From: Phoronis australis
Lineage: Eukaryota > Phoronida > Phoronidae
NCBI GenBank assembly: GCA_002633005.1
Contig: NMRA01000378.1
Location: 227,196-291,195, forward strand
Length of the DNA: 64,000 nucleotides
Direction: 5' to 3'
The notes below the pieces were generated by a model that saw only the letters and a program-made list of their open reading frames with translations, ran no database searches and was not told where the DNA came from. This document shows, one piece after another, positions 31,681 through 44,700 of the stretch. Numbering within the stretch: the stretch's first letter is position 1; the number at the start of each line of letters is the position of its first letter. The translations under genes were made by a program, and so were the position numbers.

Positions 31681-34600
31681 AATTCAACCATGTTTTACCT
31701 GGTGGACAACCGTGACATCAACACCAAGAAGACGTTTCACGACAATTAGTTTGCCATTCTCAGACGCGGTATAAATTGATGTCACCACCACAGGAAAAAA
31801 AAGGGTTCAGGTTTAATAAAACTAAAACGAGAATATTGCTGAATAAGGTTGTGAAAATAAAAAGGGCTTAGAAAATTTGGACAAAATGTAGAAGGAAATT
31901 GACAAATAATAAATCAAAATCAAACCGAAGCAGCTATGATGTATTCCAGACAATTACTTCGAACGTCATCTTTTATTCCTTTCGCTGCTCATGTGACTCC
32001 TCAAATGTCCCACGATAAACAAGGGATGCAGCGGTGTCTTTGTTTTTGTTAGTCCAAATTTCATGTAAATTTACTTAATCTAGGGGCAATAGCTGCTTGA
32101 TTCTATACCTACCAATGACACGCAAACATCAAGGCACTTTTTATTATCTAAATGACGATACACGTACTAGATCCCCTTTTACATGTGTATGAAAGAGTTT
32201 GCGAATTGCACGTTGCGGTGACTTGCCCTTTCCGTATTCGAGCACATGTTTAGGTCAGCGTACACGAACTGCAATAGGTGTGTTCAAAGAAAAAAATGCT
32301 ATAACATTTCACGTGTACATGTACCAGCAATCGAAAACCTGCCTTAAACTCTGAGTGTTTCTGTTTTGCGATTTTCAATTTCAGTAATTTTCATTTAAAA
32401 CTTGATTTGAAAATTGAATACACATCAACGTCTACCAATTTGTAACGGATACGTCAAGTTTCACACACGATTTTTTTTTTTCAGTTTACTCCAGTTCATG
32501 TAGTTTGACTGTTTTAAATCCACCAGACGATGCAATATATAAAAAATTATCTGCGGCTGAGGAAGCGGACGTGTTTCCAACATTTCCCCACAGAGCACCG
32601 ATTTCTAATTTTTGACGCCGAATGTTTAGAATAATCCAACTTATTCAACCAATTTGCTTGCTAGTTGAGTGTTTGGGATATATGTCTTTGGTTTTCCAAT
32701 CAAGCGTTTATTCGATGCAGTTGGGACTATATTGCACCTACGCGGAGTGCAAATCCCAGGCTGCCGTTAAATATATTACATGTACGATTGGATTTATTCT
32801 CAGTCGTAACGTGGCGGAGACAATCTTGAGGAATTATGAGTTTGTCTTAAGCTCTATGAGTATACATGTATGATTTTTTGTCTACTCATTATGGATTTAG
32901 CGTATCTGTGTGTCTTTAGTATGAAAACGTACGTCTATCGGAAAGTTTTGACCAGAACGTTATTCCAAAAGGCATTGTTTGATGGGCTGCGTCGAGAACT
33001 ATGTCCTCGTACCCGAAATACGATGGTAATGCGAGGGGTGAACCAAACTTGTTTGATGGCGTCCTAACTAAAATGTTTACGTAATTTTTCTTTCTGTGAT
33101 CAAGATTCGCCATACCACACACTGTGACTTGCAGTCTTGTCACTTTTATCTTGACAACCGTAGCCTCAACAAAACTTTTTATACGCAATTTCACAACTTG
33201 TAGTACTTGTTAATTGTCAAACAATTTTGATTTCTACACAGAAGATCAGATTCGACACTATTACCAAAATTGTGAAAGGAACAAACATTTCAACGAAATC
33301 TTTGGATAATCAAATAATCTGATTTATTATACTCAAAAAGAAACGAGTGGAATTTATCCTCATGATCATATCACACCTTTTGTGTGGTGGTATTTTGTGT
33401 TTCACTAGCAGTTGTAACACAAGCAACTTTATTCGCGTAATATCTTCTCATCGGCCATATGGTCGTACAGTGCTGTGCTTTGTGGCTACTTTAGTGCAAG
33501 GTTTGCACAGAATGTATTTGCGGCAATATTACAGTTTTAGAAACAAATCCTTCAGTTTCTAATCAAGCACACGTTCGATACTATTTACGATTATCGCTAC
33601 CATAACGATTTGCGTTGAGACGACTCCTCAAAAAGCTTCCCAATCTAATCACTGAAGAGTAAAGGAACCATACTCATTGATATTTCGGTCAATAATTTTG
33701 TCACCGGGATAAGGTCTACATGTTCTTCTACGTCACATACAATACATGTTTGGGGCGAGAATAGTGGTAGGTTTGTCGTCGGATATCTGTCTATTTCATA
33801 CAATACATTGTGGCAGCAAACTTCACTTTTTCATTTCGCTAAATTCGCACATAACTTTCCATGTTTTCTATGTGATGCAGGGGTGCCCTTATATTTTGTT
33901 TTCTATGAATTGTCCATTTTTTCTAGCCTGCCAAACACACAGCTTAGCGACTTCGTTATCTTTTGATTACACATGTAGGTGCCCTTTTCAAATCCATGTC
34001 CTAAGCCATGTTTTTAAGATTTAATGGCTGTTGTTTTACGTTAAGTTTGAAAATGGATTGCTCTGCGCATAACCGTGATCGTGCCCCCGAGATAGACCAT
34101 CCATTATCAAAGGAATGCATTCTAAAAGGCCACACAGTTTCACAATCACTGTGCTGTAGCTAACACAAGTTATTGTTGGCGTATTTTGAACGGTGCACTA
34201 TTGTAAGTGTGGAATACGCCCCAGAATGCCTGAAATCTTGGTGTTAGCAGACAAGTGTTTTGCTAGCGATTTAAACCACACATAGCGTGTTTTAAGCGAA
34301 TGTCGAGAATTGGCAATCTGTAATCAAAAAGCAAGAGCACAACAGATCTCGTTCTTCTATATATATCCTATCAAAGCTAATGACAGCTATCCGATAAAAT
34401 AATACTTGTAAAATGCATTGAAGTCGTAATGAAAATATTGTTCATTAAATAGTAAAAAACATCATAAGTAGAAACATAGCAGGGATACTTGCACTCTGTA
34501 GTAATAGTTCATTTCCAACATCTCAAATACATTAATAAATTCTCTAACTAAACGTATCTTGTAACTGTTGCTCAAAAACCTGAACAATTGGGTCCATATG

Positions 34601-35675
34601 TCCTGTTTTTTTTTCGCTGCTCCAATGTTGGCGTCTTCTGATACTGTTCCACATAAGTTGGTGTATTTTGCAATTATGGTGTTTTATAAATGCATATATG
34701 GACCGCTATGTTTGACACAGGTTATTTCTCTGTGATAGCGTGGCAACCCACGCACAGTTAGTGAAGACCAATTAAGGCCTGGCAAACATGGGCGAAGTCG
34801 ACAAAATAAGTACGATGAAAAACTGTGCTCGCTTTTCAAGAAACTGATGACATACATTCCCAAGCTTTAAGTCTTTGCAACTAACACATTAAAATGTGAT
34901 ATGAACGAAAATAAAATAACACACGATATGATTGCGCCAAGTCAATCTGGCAATCGAAAACATGGTTCTGTGTTTCCTACAATGGAATTCACCAACAGTC
35001 AGAAACAAATCAGCTTACTCTACACACATCCTGGATTTAGTTTTACAACGTTATGCTTTTATTAGGGTTTAGTTTTTATGCAGACTTCTGGAACAGTGAA
35101 AACGGGACTTGTTCCTTCGAGAGGCTGGACATTGACTAATTCACGCCCTACATTACTCCACCACAGAATAAAAAATCAAATCATGGCAGAAACATGCTAT
35201 AAAGAGTGTATTGAAATTAAGAAATAAACTACGAAATTACAAGACTTTGAGAAGTGATTGTTAAAATATTCATTTTTAAAGCAACCTTGACTAAAATATA
35301 CCTGTAGTGAGGTTCCTAAGTGCACACCTGATTCCATACATGTACACAGACCTGATTAAAAACCTGCCTCTTTTCCAAATGAGGTGAAAAAATAAAAATG
35401 TGTGCCTGTGTTCGGCGCCTTAAGGCGTGGTTGGTTTGTTTTTAGTTTGTGCTCCAAACGTACGCTCAGACGACCGGCTTTTGTTTGCCTGTGTATTCTG
35501 GGAAGGTACAGTACTTGCAGTGAAGAAGTGACACTTTGTATAACTCCACGTAAAGAAGTTGCTCATTTTTGATCAGATATTTATTATGAGTGACCAATTC
35601 CTCGAACTCAATATTCATTTAAAACACATTTATTGCAGCATTAACTAAACTCGGACTACAACACTCTTGATTTAC
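31681..35675. other. Region 3' of the recognised ankyrin exons; nothing recognised
   Basis: Since the last recognised ankyrin exon ends in a splice donor, this is probably intron or contains further unrecognised exons. Plus-strand open frames around 32622-34024 (up to 92 codons) have no domain. Confidence 0.4.
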
Positions 35676-35777
35676 CTTGTTTACGGCAGCCACGTCGCAG
35701 CTGCCTTCATTAACTAGCAGCTCCACGACCGCTGCCCGTCCCATCTGCGATGACAGATGTAAGGGTGTGTCTCCATT
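35676..35777 (-). CDS. Ankyrin gene exon 9
   Basis: Thirty-four codons between CTGTAG and GTAAAT: NGDTPLHLSSQMGRAAVVEL, then a Cys-containing turn and AAVNK. It lies outside the duplicated block and is more diverged. The donor implies at least one further exon. Confidence 0.88.
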
Positions 35778-38700
35778 CTACAGCAAGTGAACAAAAATGA
35801 TAGAATGCCGGTAACTATTGAACATAGCAAAGTGGGTGCGTCAAGAGGGCGTCACGTTTCAAGTTTTTCCACTTCAGAACTTCGCCATCAGTTGCATACT
35901 TACTGTATAAAGCGGTAACTCAACAGAGCACAACTACACCTGACATTTAAACTCAGACATCAATGAGCAAGATTTCATGAATGCTGATCTGTTGTAGTCA
36001 CGCGATTGAAAAGATGATTTTAAACATAACAATTTGCCGTTATTTATTACAACAGAGCCACAATCATTTAGTGAGTGCTATGGAAATGTAAGTAAAGAAC
36101 CAATGCTCATTGTACAACTCCAGGTGAAGTGAAAACTGTTTCTAATAACATAATGTCGCGAGCACGTCACGTCACGTGCGCGTCACTACACGTGCCGTGA
36201 AGTCAACGTTTACAATCAAAATTACAATCTGTGAATATTTAATTAAAACACCCAATAATTCAGCCTTATCACGTATCGTGTGTTCATCAACCTGTGTGTC
36301 AATAATTACCTCATCACAGACGTTCACGTTGGCCCGGTGCTCGATGAGACACTGTACGACGGCTGTATGACCCCGCTGTGCTGCCTGGTGCAGCGGTGTG
36401 AGGCCCCGCTATGGAAAGCAGAAGACATTTAAATTGACATTGTTTAGAGACCTTACATTACTAAAAATATCAACAAAATTTGTTACTCAATAGTTTTAAT
36501 CATCTCTTATGTAAACAACTAGTTCCACCAAACAACCTGTGTGTCATTAATTACCTGAGTACGGACATCCACTGTAGCGTTGTGTTCCACAAGACACTTC
36601 ACTGTCTGTGTATGACCCTCCTCTGCTGCACAGTGCAGCGGTGTCTCGCCCTCCTATGTAATATATAATGGAGATGTGTGAATGGACGATCAAAGTTTAG
36701 AGCAAACTAACATACACGGGGGAACAGTGAACTTGAAAGGTGACATGAATGAAACATTACTGACCCCTCTAAGACGCTAAAATACTTGAAATGATTTCAA
36801 CAAGGAAATGTTAAGTTTTAGAACAAAACAACAGAGCCTGTTCAGTGTTCCTTGTCTCGTTACAGGCCGGTAACACACAGCAAGTAATTGTGCGCTGTAA
36901 AGTGTTGGACAATCAAAATAACGTAGAAAATAAATCTGAAACGAAATGAGGCGATCCAGATCGTCTAAAGGAAACTATTGTTTGACAAAATGTAGAATAT
37001 ATATAGGTAAATAAAACAACAATAATGAATCAACTGAAATGTTCGGATGCAGCTTTGGCAGTTCTCTGTTGGAAAGCAGACGACATTTATTTTGACATTG
37101 TTTAAAGACATAAAATTGTGAAAAATATCAACAAAATTTGTTACTCAATAGTTTTAATCATCTCTTGTGTAAACAACTAGTTCAACCAAACAACCTGTGT
37201 GTCATTAATTACCTGATCACAGACATCCACTGTAGCGTTGTGTTCCACAAGACACTTCACTGTCTGTGTATGACCACCCTCTGCTGCATAGTCAACGTTT
37301 ACAATCAAAATTACAATCTGTGAATATTTAATTAAAACACACAATAATTAGCCTAGTCACGTATTGTGTTCATCAACCTGTGTGTCATTAATTACCTTAT
37401 TACGAACATTCACGTTGGCCCGGTGTTCGATGAGACACTGTACGACGGCTGTATCACCCTCCTGTGCTGCCAGGTGCAGCGGTGTGTGGCCCCGCTATGG
37501 AAAACAGAAGACATTTAATTTGACATTGTTGAGAGATATTAGATTATGAAAAATATCAACAAAATTTGTTACTCAATAGTTTTAATCACCTCTTATGTAA
37601 ACAACTAGTTCCACCAAACAACCTGTGTGTCATTAATTACCTGAGTACGGACATCCACTGTAGCGTTGTGTTCCACAAGACACTTCACTGTCTGTGTATG
37701 ACCACGCTCTGCTGCACAGTGCAGCGGTGTCTCGCCCTCCTATGTAATATATAATGGAGATGTGTGAATGGACGATCAACGTTTAGAGCAAATTAACATA
37801 CACAGAGGAAAGTGAACTTGTAAGGTGACATAAATGACACATAACTGACCTCTCTAAGACGCAACAATACTTGTAATCATTTCAACAGGGAAATGTTTAG
37901 TTTTAGAACAAAACAACAGAGCGTGTTCAGTGTACCTTGTCTCGTTACAAGCCGGTAACAAACAGCAAGTAATTGTGCGCTGTAAAGTGTTGGACAATCA
38001 AAATAACGTAAAAAATAAATCTGGAACTAAATGAGGCGATCCAGATCGTCTAAAGGAAACTATTGTTTGACAAAATGTAGAATATATATAAGTAAATAAA
38101 ACAACAATAATGAATTAACTGAAATGTTCGGATGCAGCTTTGGCAGTTCTCTGATGGAAAGCAGACGACATTTAATTTGACATTGTTTAAGGATATTAAA
38201 TTGGGAAAATATCAACAAAATTTGTTACTCAATAGTTTTAATCATCTCTTGTGTAAACAACTAGTTCAACCAAACAACCTGTGTGTTATTAATTACCTGA
38301 TCACGGACATCCACTGTAGCGTTGTGTTCCACAAGACACTTCACTATCTGTGTATGACCATACCGTGCTGCACAGTGCAGCGGTGTCTGGCCCACCTATG
38401 TAATATATAATGGAGATGTGTGAATGGACGATCAACGTTTAGAGCAAACTAACATACACGGGGGAAAGTGAACTTGTAAGGTGACATAAATGAAACATTA
38501 CTGACCCCTCTAAGACGCTACAATACTTGTAATGATTTCAACACTCAAGTTTTACAGGTGATTTTAAAACGTTGAATTAAGAACAGAACATGGTGTAGAC
38601 GTCGACTGTTAGAAATTACTGAGCGCCTCCATAACTTCACAGCGACCCCTCCATGTTATGTTTATACACCGGTTTAACGGCTTCCTGTTCAATATAAAGT

Positions 38701-41700
38701 TTTAATGTTGAATGGACGATTACCATTAAGAATTTAAAAATATCAACGTTAAGTCGCCAAATATATTGTTGACACGATTCAAACCTCACTGTTTCTTAAG
38801 ATGCATGTGCCGGGTACAGATTGAAAAATACATGTCGAAATCATGAGAAATAAAAAGTGTATTTACACACAACATGTTTAGTTAAACTTCAGTTAGTCTA
38901 CAGCTTTGTAACAAAGATAACTCTGTCTTAATTATAAAATCGCCTCAAGTAGTTTCTATTACCCCGTTTTGCTTGTTGACTTTAGCGCCTGCTTCACACA
39001 AAACACGCGCCACCTCTGTATGTCCCAGCACTGCTGCACTGTGTAGTGCTGTGTCGTCCTGCAGAAACAATAAACAAGTTATAGCAAACTTCACAATCAT
39101 TAACTTCACCATGAATCTTAATTACTCATCACGGAAACATTAAAATAACACAATTGTACACACAATTACTAAATCTACTCTCTGTTTATCAGGTAATACA
39201 TCACTTGTCGTTCGAATAGATCATCATTTTTAAAGAACAAGATTACGTGGCTCTCGTAGTACGTTTGTTAGTGTCAAGAATAATCCTCAGAGCGAAGACA
39301 TGACATGTTCTTTAAAAATATGGACAATTTTATCAAAGTCCGTACGACTGGTTGTAGCTAGAAAAAGGCTATCACTGTTATTGACAATAACGTGACCTTA
39401 ATTTTCAAATTTGATTACCATTCTTAAGAAATGGATTTCATGAGAGTAATTTCAATTTTCGGATAAAAAAGACGAAATGTGACTTTTTTAGGCACAATGT
39501 AGTAGACGAAAATGTTAAATGCAAATACACTGTATGTGAAAGCTGTTATTATATGGGTAAAGCTTTCGTGGTCGTCTGGTTTGCTTAAATTAGTAGGTCT
39601 ACCGCAAACCAATCTCTGCTGGAGGCATGAATTGAAAAACATGGTCAAACTAACTTATGAACTCCAGTTTCACTTTTTCCTGAGATGCAAACTAATTTCT
39701 TCTAACAAATTTAAATCAGGAACAACCAGGAAGAAAAGGATGAGAGAAAATAGATATAGGGTAAATTGACTACTGGCAATGGATATTATTAAAACGTAAC
39801 TGAAGTATGGAGTTGTATAAGGAAAAAACTATAAGCAATCCTTGGTAGAGGATTTGTTACTGGTCAGGAAAACGGGCACAGGGAACTCAATTCAACTTGT
39901 TAATGGCATCAAACAAAATGTCAGCACGCAAAATGTTCTAGAAAAGAATATAGAGTTTTCTATAAATTGAACACACGTTTAAACACATTTCACCAAAACC
40001 ACTCTTCTTGTCAAGATTGCTGTTCAGAATACCAATCAGTCATTTGACTCCCATTTCGACGCAAACACAAATTGTTCTGCTATTCTTGAGACGACGTGGC
40101 AGCGGTCGGGCCAGGCGAAGCGTTGATTTTAAAAAGAGCGCTTTTCCAGACAGTTTTCGCGTGTACACGCGATAAATTGATACATTTGTCAGTTCTTGAA
40201 TATATTTAAAGGGGCATTTAATAATTGCAAGGAACCAATTAAAGAGTCCGTGACTAACCAAATAAAAGATGTTGCAATTTGTTTTTTTTTTTTTACTTTC
40301 GTTTGACAATTTTACGACCAGGCGTTCAAAATGGTGTTTCGGCATGGATACAGCTTTCCATATTGTAACAAAAATTTGAGATGTTTGTTGATTTATTTTA
40401 TTCAACATTTTGTTTCAGAATGGTGCGTTAAGAGGGAAATGTCAAAAATACATGGTCTCAGAGAATATGCAACGGAATGACAAGCATACAAAGAATACAA
40501 AAATTCAACAACTTGAACAAAAGCCGCAATTTCAAGTTACGTCTCGAGTAGCCGACACCCATTTGGATCCCACGTTCACTTGGACAACATATAGAAAGAA
40601 ATAAGTACAGATAATGTGTACAATTGCAAAATACTGGGCAGTAGAATAATAGCAGTCACACAAAAATTATAATACATAACACGTTGTACTGTCAAACATT
40701 TGAATATTAGAAAAATATCTAAGTAAATCTTTAAAATTCCATTCTTTATATAAAATCACCCAGTAGTACAATGCGCCATGTCTACATCAGTCTATCTATT
40801 AATAGAACAAAATCTGGAAATTAATAAGTAGACGTACACTGGCACTTTAAAACTGTTCTTAATTTCATAAAATTTAAAAACCCGATACACATTTTAGCAA
40901 TAACAAGGCGGCCTGTTTAAAATCAAGCAAGCCTCATTGCGATCGTTTTAATTGTTTTGAGAAATATTTATTGAGCTTGCAATAATATCAGTTACGTTTA
41001 GAACAGAGCATCGAGATAAAGTAACAAAATTAAGCCTACAGGTAGGTCGCTTTCGTTTACTTTACAAGTGCAATTTCCAGAACGACTGTTCCTTGGTGAC
41101 CTGCACAGAGGTGATACTCACTCGTGGTGATTGATTTCATAATCCACTTTCATCAACCGAGTCCCCGTTAATCTTTAAAATACGGCATTGCAACCATGAC
41201 AAGAATGTTTTTATTTTAAAAATGAAGTTACATCGTTACCGTTAAATAACTGCTATTTTTGAAGTTAATCTCCACACGTTAGAAGGATGCAACAATACTA
41301 CTGTAAACACCCAAATTCTCATGAGAGCTCAGGTTTTGGCCACTCGTGTCAAGTCGAACTGTTCAATCTGGAATTTCAAGCACAATGCCTGCTGAGTTTG
41401 TGTATCTATACTTCTCGGCTGTTACCTGAGAAATATGAAACAACTCATGTGGGTCCGACCATTAGTTAGTTGCTGCCAAAGCAAGGTCGAAAGAACACTA
41501 ACAGAGAACGCGCCTATAGATGACATTTACATGCCATTGTGAACATACATGAATTGCGTGAACATGAAACAGTGCAGGTACAATCTTTGACTCGTTTCAC
41601 CGACAAGTATTTTTGACTGCTTTTGCAAATTTTCGAATGCACCGAAGAAAGTTCTGCACCACGGCAGAAGAAGTGATAAAACGGTACAAAACAGCGATGT

Positions 41701-44700
41701 TTTCAATAATTCTGAAACGATCAAAGTATCAAGCGTTGTGGTGGATAAACATGTCAATTTTCAAGTAAAATGTCCTGATTATCCAATTAAAATATCCCAG
41801 GTCGTATCGCATTGCAACACTGCGTCATCAAGTGGATTGCGAGCACGGTCGGAACATTATTCGGAATATTTGCGCAGCATGCGAATTTTTTGCTCCCCGG
41901 GTAGTCAGTCAACTAAGTCACTGATTTTTAAAACTCGCTTGGAAAGAGTACTGTTCCAACTTAATCGGAACCAAAGAGCACTTGAAATATTGCGAGTGTC
42001 TAAAAACTGTAGGTGTTAACGACATCCACACATTCACGACTGAATTGCTGGTGTGCGTTAAACAAAAATATCGTACTACAACAAATGTCGCTACTGCAAG
42101 AGTTCTTAGTGCAACAATCATTCGGAACAACGACCATACTCAAATTTGCTACTATGTGCCTATTCCGTGAATTTCAAAACGGCATGATGCGTTAAAATGC
42201 GGTAACTGAATCAACGTTTCGATTAGCAGTGTGCTATGTTTGCAGCTGTCAACGGAGACGTGGTATTCTGTAAGCGACCACGTGGTTTGAATCTGTCACT
42301 AACGCATTCTACAGTGGGCCAAACTCTCATTTTACTTAACAACAAATTGCTATTGCAAAAGAACACGTTTGTTTTGAAAGTTTAATACATGGGCGGCGCA
42401 ACACTCAAAAAAGTGGGGCTATAGCCCCCCCCCCCAGCTCACCTGTGGTACACCGTCCATAGACCATGGGCGCTGGAGCATTGAAAAAGTGGTGGGGCTA
42501 TAGCCTCCCCAGCCCCCTATGGTTCGCCGCCCATCTAATAGCAAAATGCCGGTTTGGTTTGATGCTTCCGAAGGCTAAGTAACCCCAGCGTCATGCATGC
42601 TGAAGTCAGGCGTGGATTTGAGTCTACCAATGTTCTGCATAATTATATGATACGTAGCGTGTATTCCGTGCTAAGGCAGCAATGTCGAAATACCCGATTA
42701 TGGAAACCCGCACGGAATGGGTATTATTTTGAAGCTAGTTATTCTATGAAAAACTAATCATTTAAAACGTAAAAAGTGCTAAGTCACATACATGTAGCCT
42801 TTGCTGTGATATTTGATCTTAATTGTTCCTGATGTTCAATCCGTTTGTTTGATAACTGTTGATGTCATCTTAAGAAAATACAATTTCTGCCCAAATCAAT
42901 GACAGTAAATGCAAAATACGACATTCGTCTAAGAAAAACTTAAGCGGTTTTGGTTTTGGTCAGGATACTGTTCAATCTTGTTAGTCGCAAAATTCGAAGA
43001 GCAAACAAATGGAGGAAGTTTGAACTCATAGTTACAGGATATATCTTTGCTCCTTTAGCGACTTCGATGACAGTCATACAGTAGACCAATAAAAAAGAGT
43101 CTTGAGAAGTTTGTCAACGAATGTTTTACGTTCCATGCTTGGTTGCTGGAAGGCACGTGACTGTTAGAGAACACCGACTTGCGACAAATACTTTGAACTC
43201 GCGAAATAATGTTCCATAGCACGGAAACGTCATGCTGCAAACATTTGATTTGCATTGCATGATTCACGCCCAGGGCTTTTCAATGGTTGTGGAGAAGAAC
43301 AATTTCATGAAACATTAAGAACTCAATTTTGAGACCTGAAATTTGAGTATACTGACGTCGAAGGTAAGAACATAACCTAATGAAGTCTAATTTCAAGCTA
43401 TAGCAAGCTTCCACGCAAGCGAGCAAATTGTGTTCCAAGAATCCAATTTGTATTAGAACACGTTGAAACAAATTTTACCAAAAGTAACCCTTTTTCTGCT
43501 CAAGATCTCTGTCCAGTCAATCAATCAATGCTGCAGTTCACGATTTTGACACAATTCGAAGCCTTAAATTGTACATGTATGCCGTTCAGTGGCTTGAAAC
43601 GACGAGGTGACCGAATTGCACTTTCGAAAAAGCCAAGTTTTGTCGCCAGGCAGTTTTCACGTGCACATGAGCTTTCTGTGTTTAAAGAGGCCTTCATTAA
43701 TCACGAATAAACGTTAATGTTTACATGTACATGTAGGTGTACAGTTCTAATGTGACCCTCGGGTATTTTTTCATTCACGAGAACTAAGATTCCGACTGAA
43801 ACTGGAAATAAATAGTGATCCGACTTAATATTAACTGAACACATCTACAGTGTATTTATTCACAAAAATGCTGAAAATCCCAGCAGTTAACGACGAATGG
43901 CGTCATCGGGAATCTTAGATTCGAGATGAGCAGATCTAAGGAACGTAGGTCACGGTAGCGCAGTTGCCTTGAAGAAAAATTTGAAGACGGATTTATGATA
44001 AAAGAGCTTCAGGTTCAATCTGTTTCGTGTTTCTTATCAATTATCCGGAAATCCTGAAATATTGTACACCACACCATAGCAGTCTTTGTCGTCACACTAA
44101 AGGAACGCAAACAAGTTTCGAGTTTTGCATTAATTTAATGGTCGCGTTTTCAAGCGTCTATGCTTTTATACACACTGTTCGAAATTTCACTAAAATTTGC
44201 ACGATGTTATATAACTTTTTCCATGCGTAATATTTGCACATTTGTCATTTGATACGCGGTTTATGGTACGTATATTTTCCGGAATATGTTTTTGACAAAC
44301 AATTATCCAAGTGGCGGATGTTAAAACTAACGTATTCAATATTTTAACGAGATAAATTAACTTCGTCATCGTATCAGTTGGTCTATATCACGGCAAAGAA
44401 AGTGAGGTGTAACCTGTCATTGAGTTGAAACAGTTCAATTTTAGATGGAGTTTCTTTCAATTCCGTCAAATTTGATTGCATTCTGAAATTTTTCGTAATC
44501 TTTTTTGCCTTCCTTTTACGTGCAGACGCCCTGCACATTTCGTTTGGCATAGAAATAATTATCTATCATGGTAACATAATGATTTAAGACGACGTTTGCG
44601 TGACTGATTTACCCTAGTGATAATAAAGGGTGACTTAAATGCCAGATAGAGCGTCTGGTATGCTGAAGACCGTGAAACTGCAGCAGGAGGTCCTGCCACC

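Larger units (their letters stand above)
36201..38390. repeat. ~1.09-kb tandem duplication within the ankyrin gene
   Basis: 36201-37288 and 37290-~38376 are the same sequence with scattered changes. Examples are GTCAACGTTTACAATCAAAA at 36202 and 37291, TTTGTTACTCAATAGTTTTA at ~36479, 37137, 37565 and 38223, and the GAGGCGATCCAGATCGTC block at ~36947 and 38033. Offsets are 1086-1089. Each copy carries a type B and a type A exon. Confidence 0.9.
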
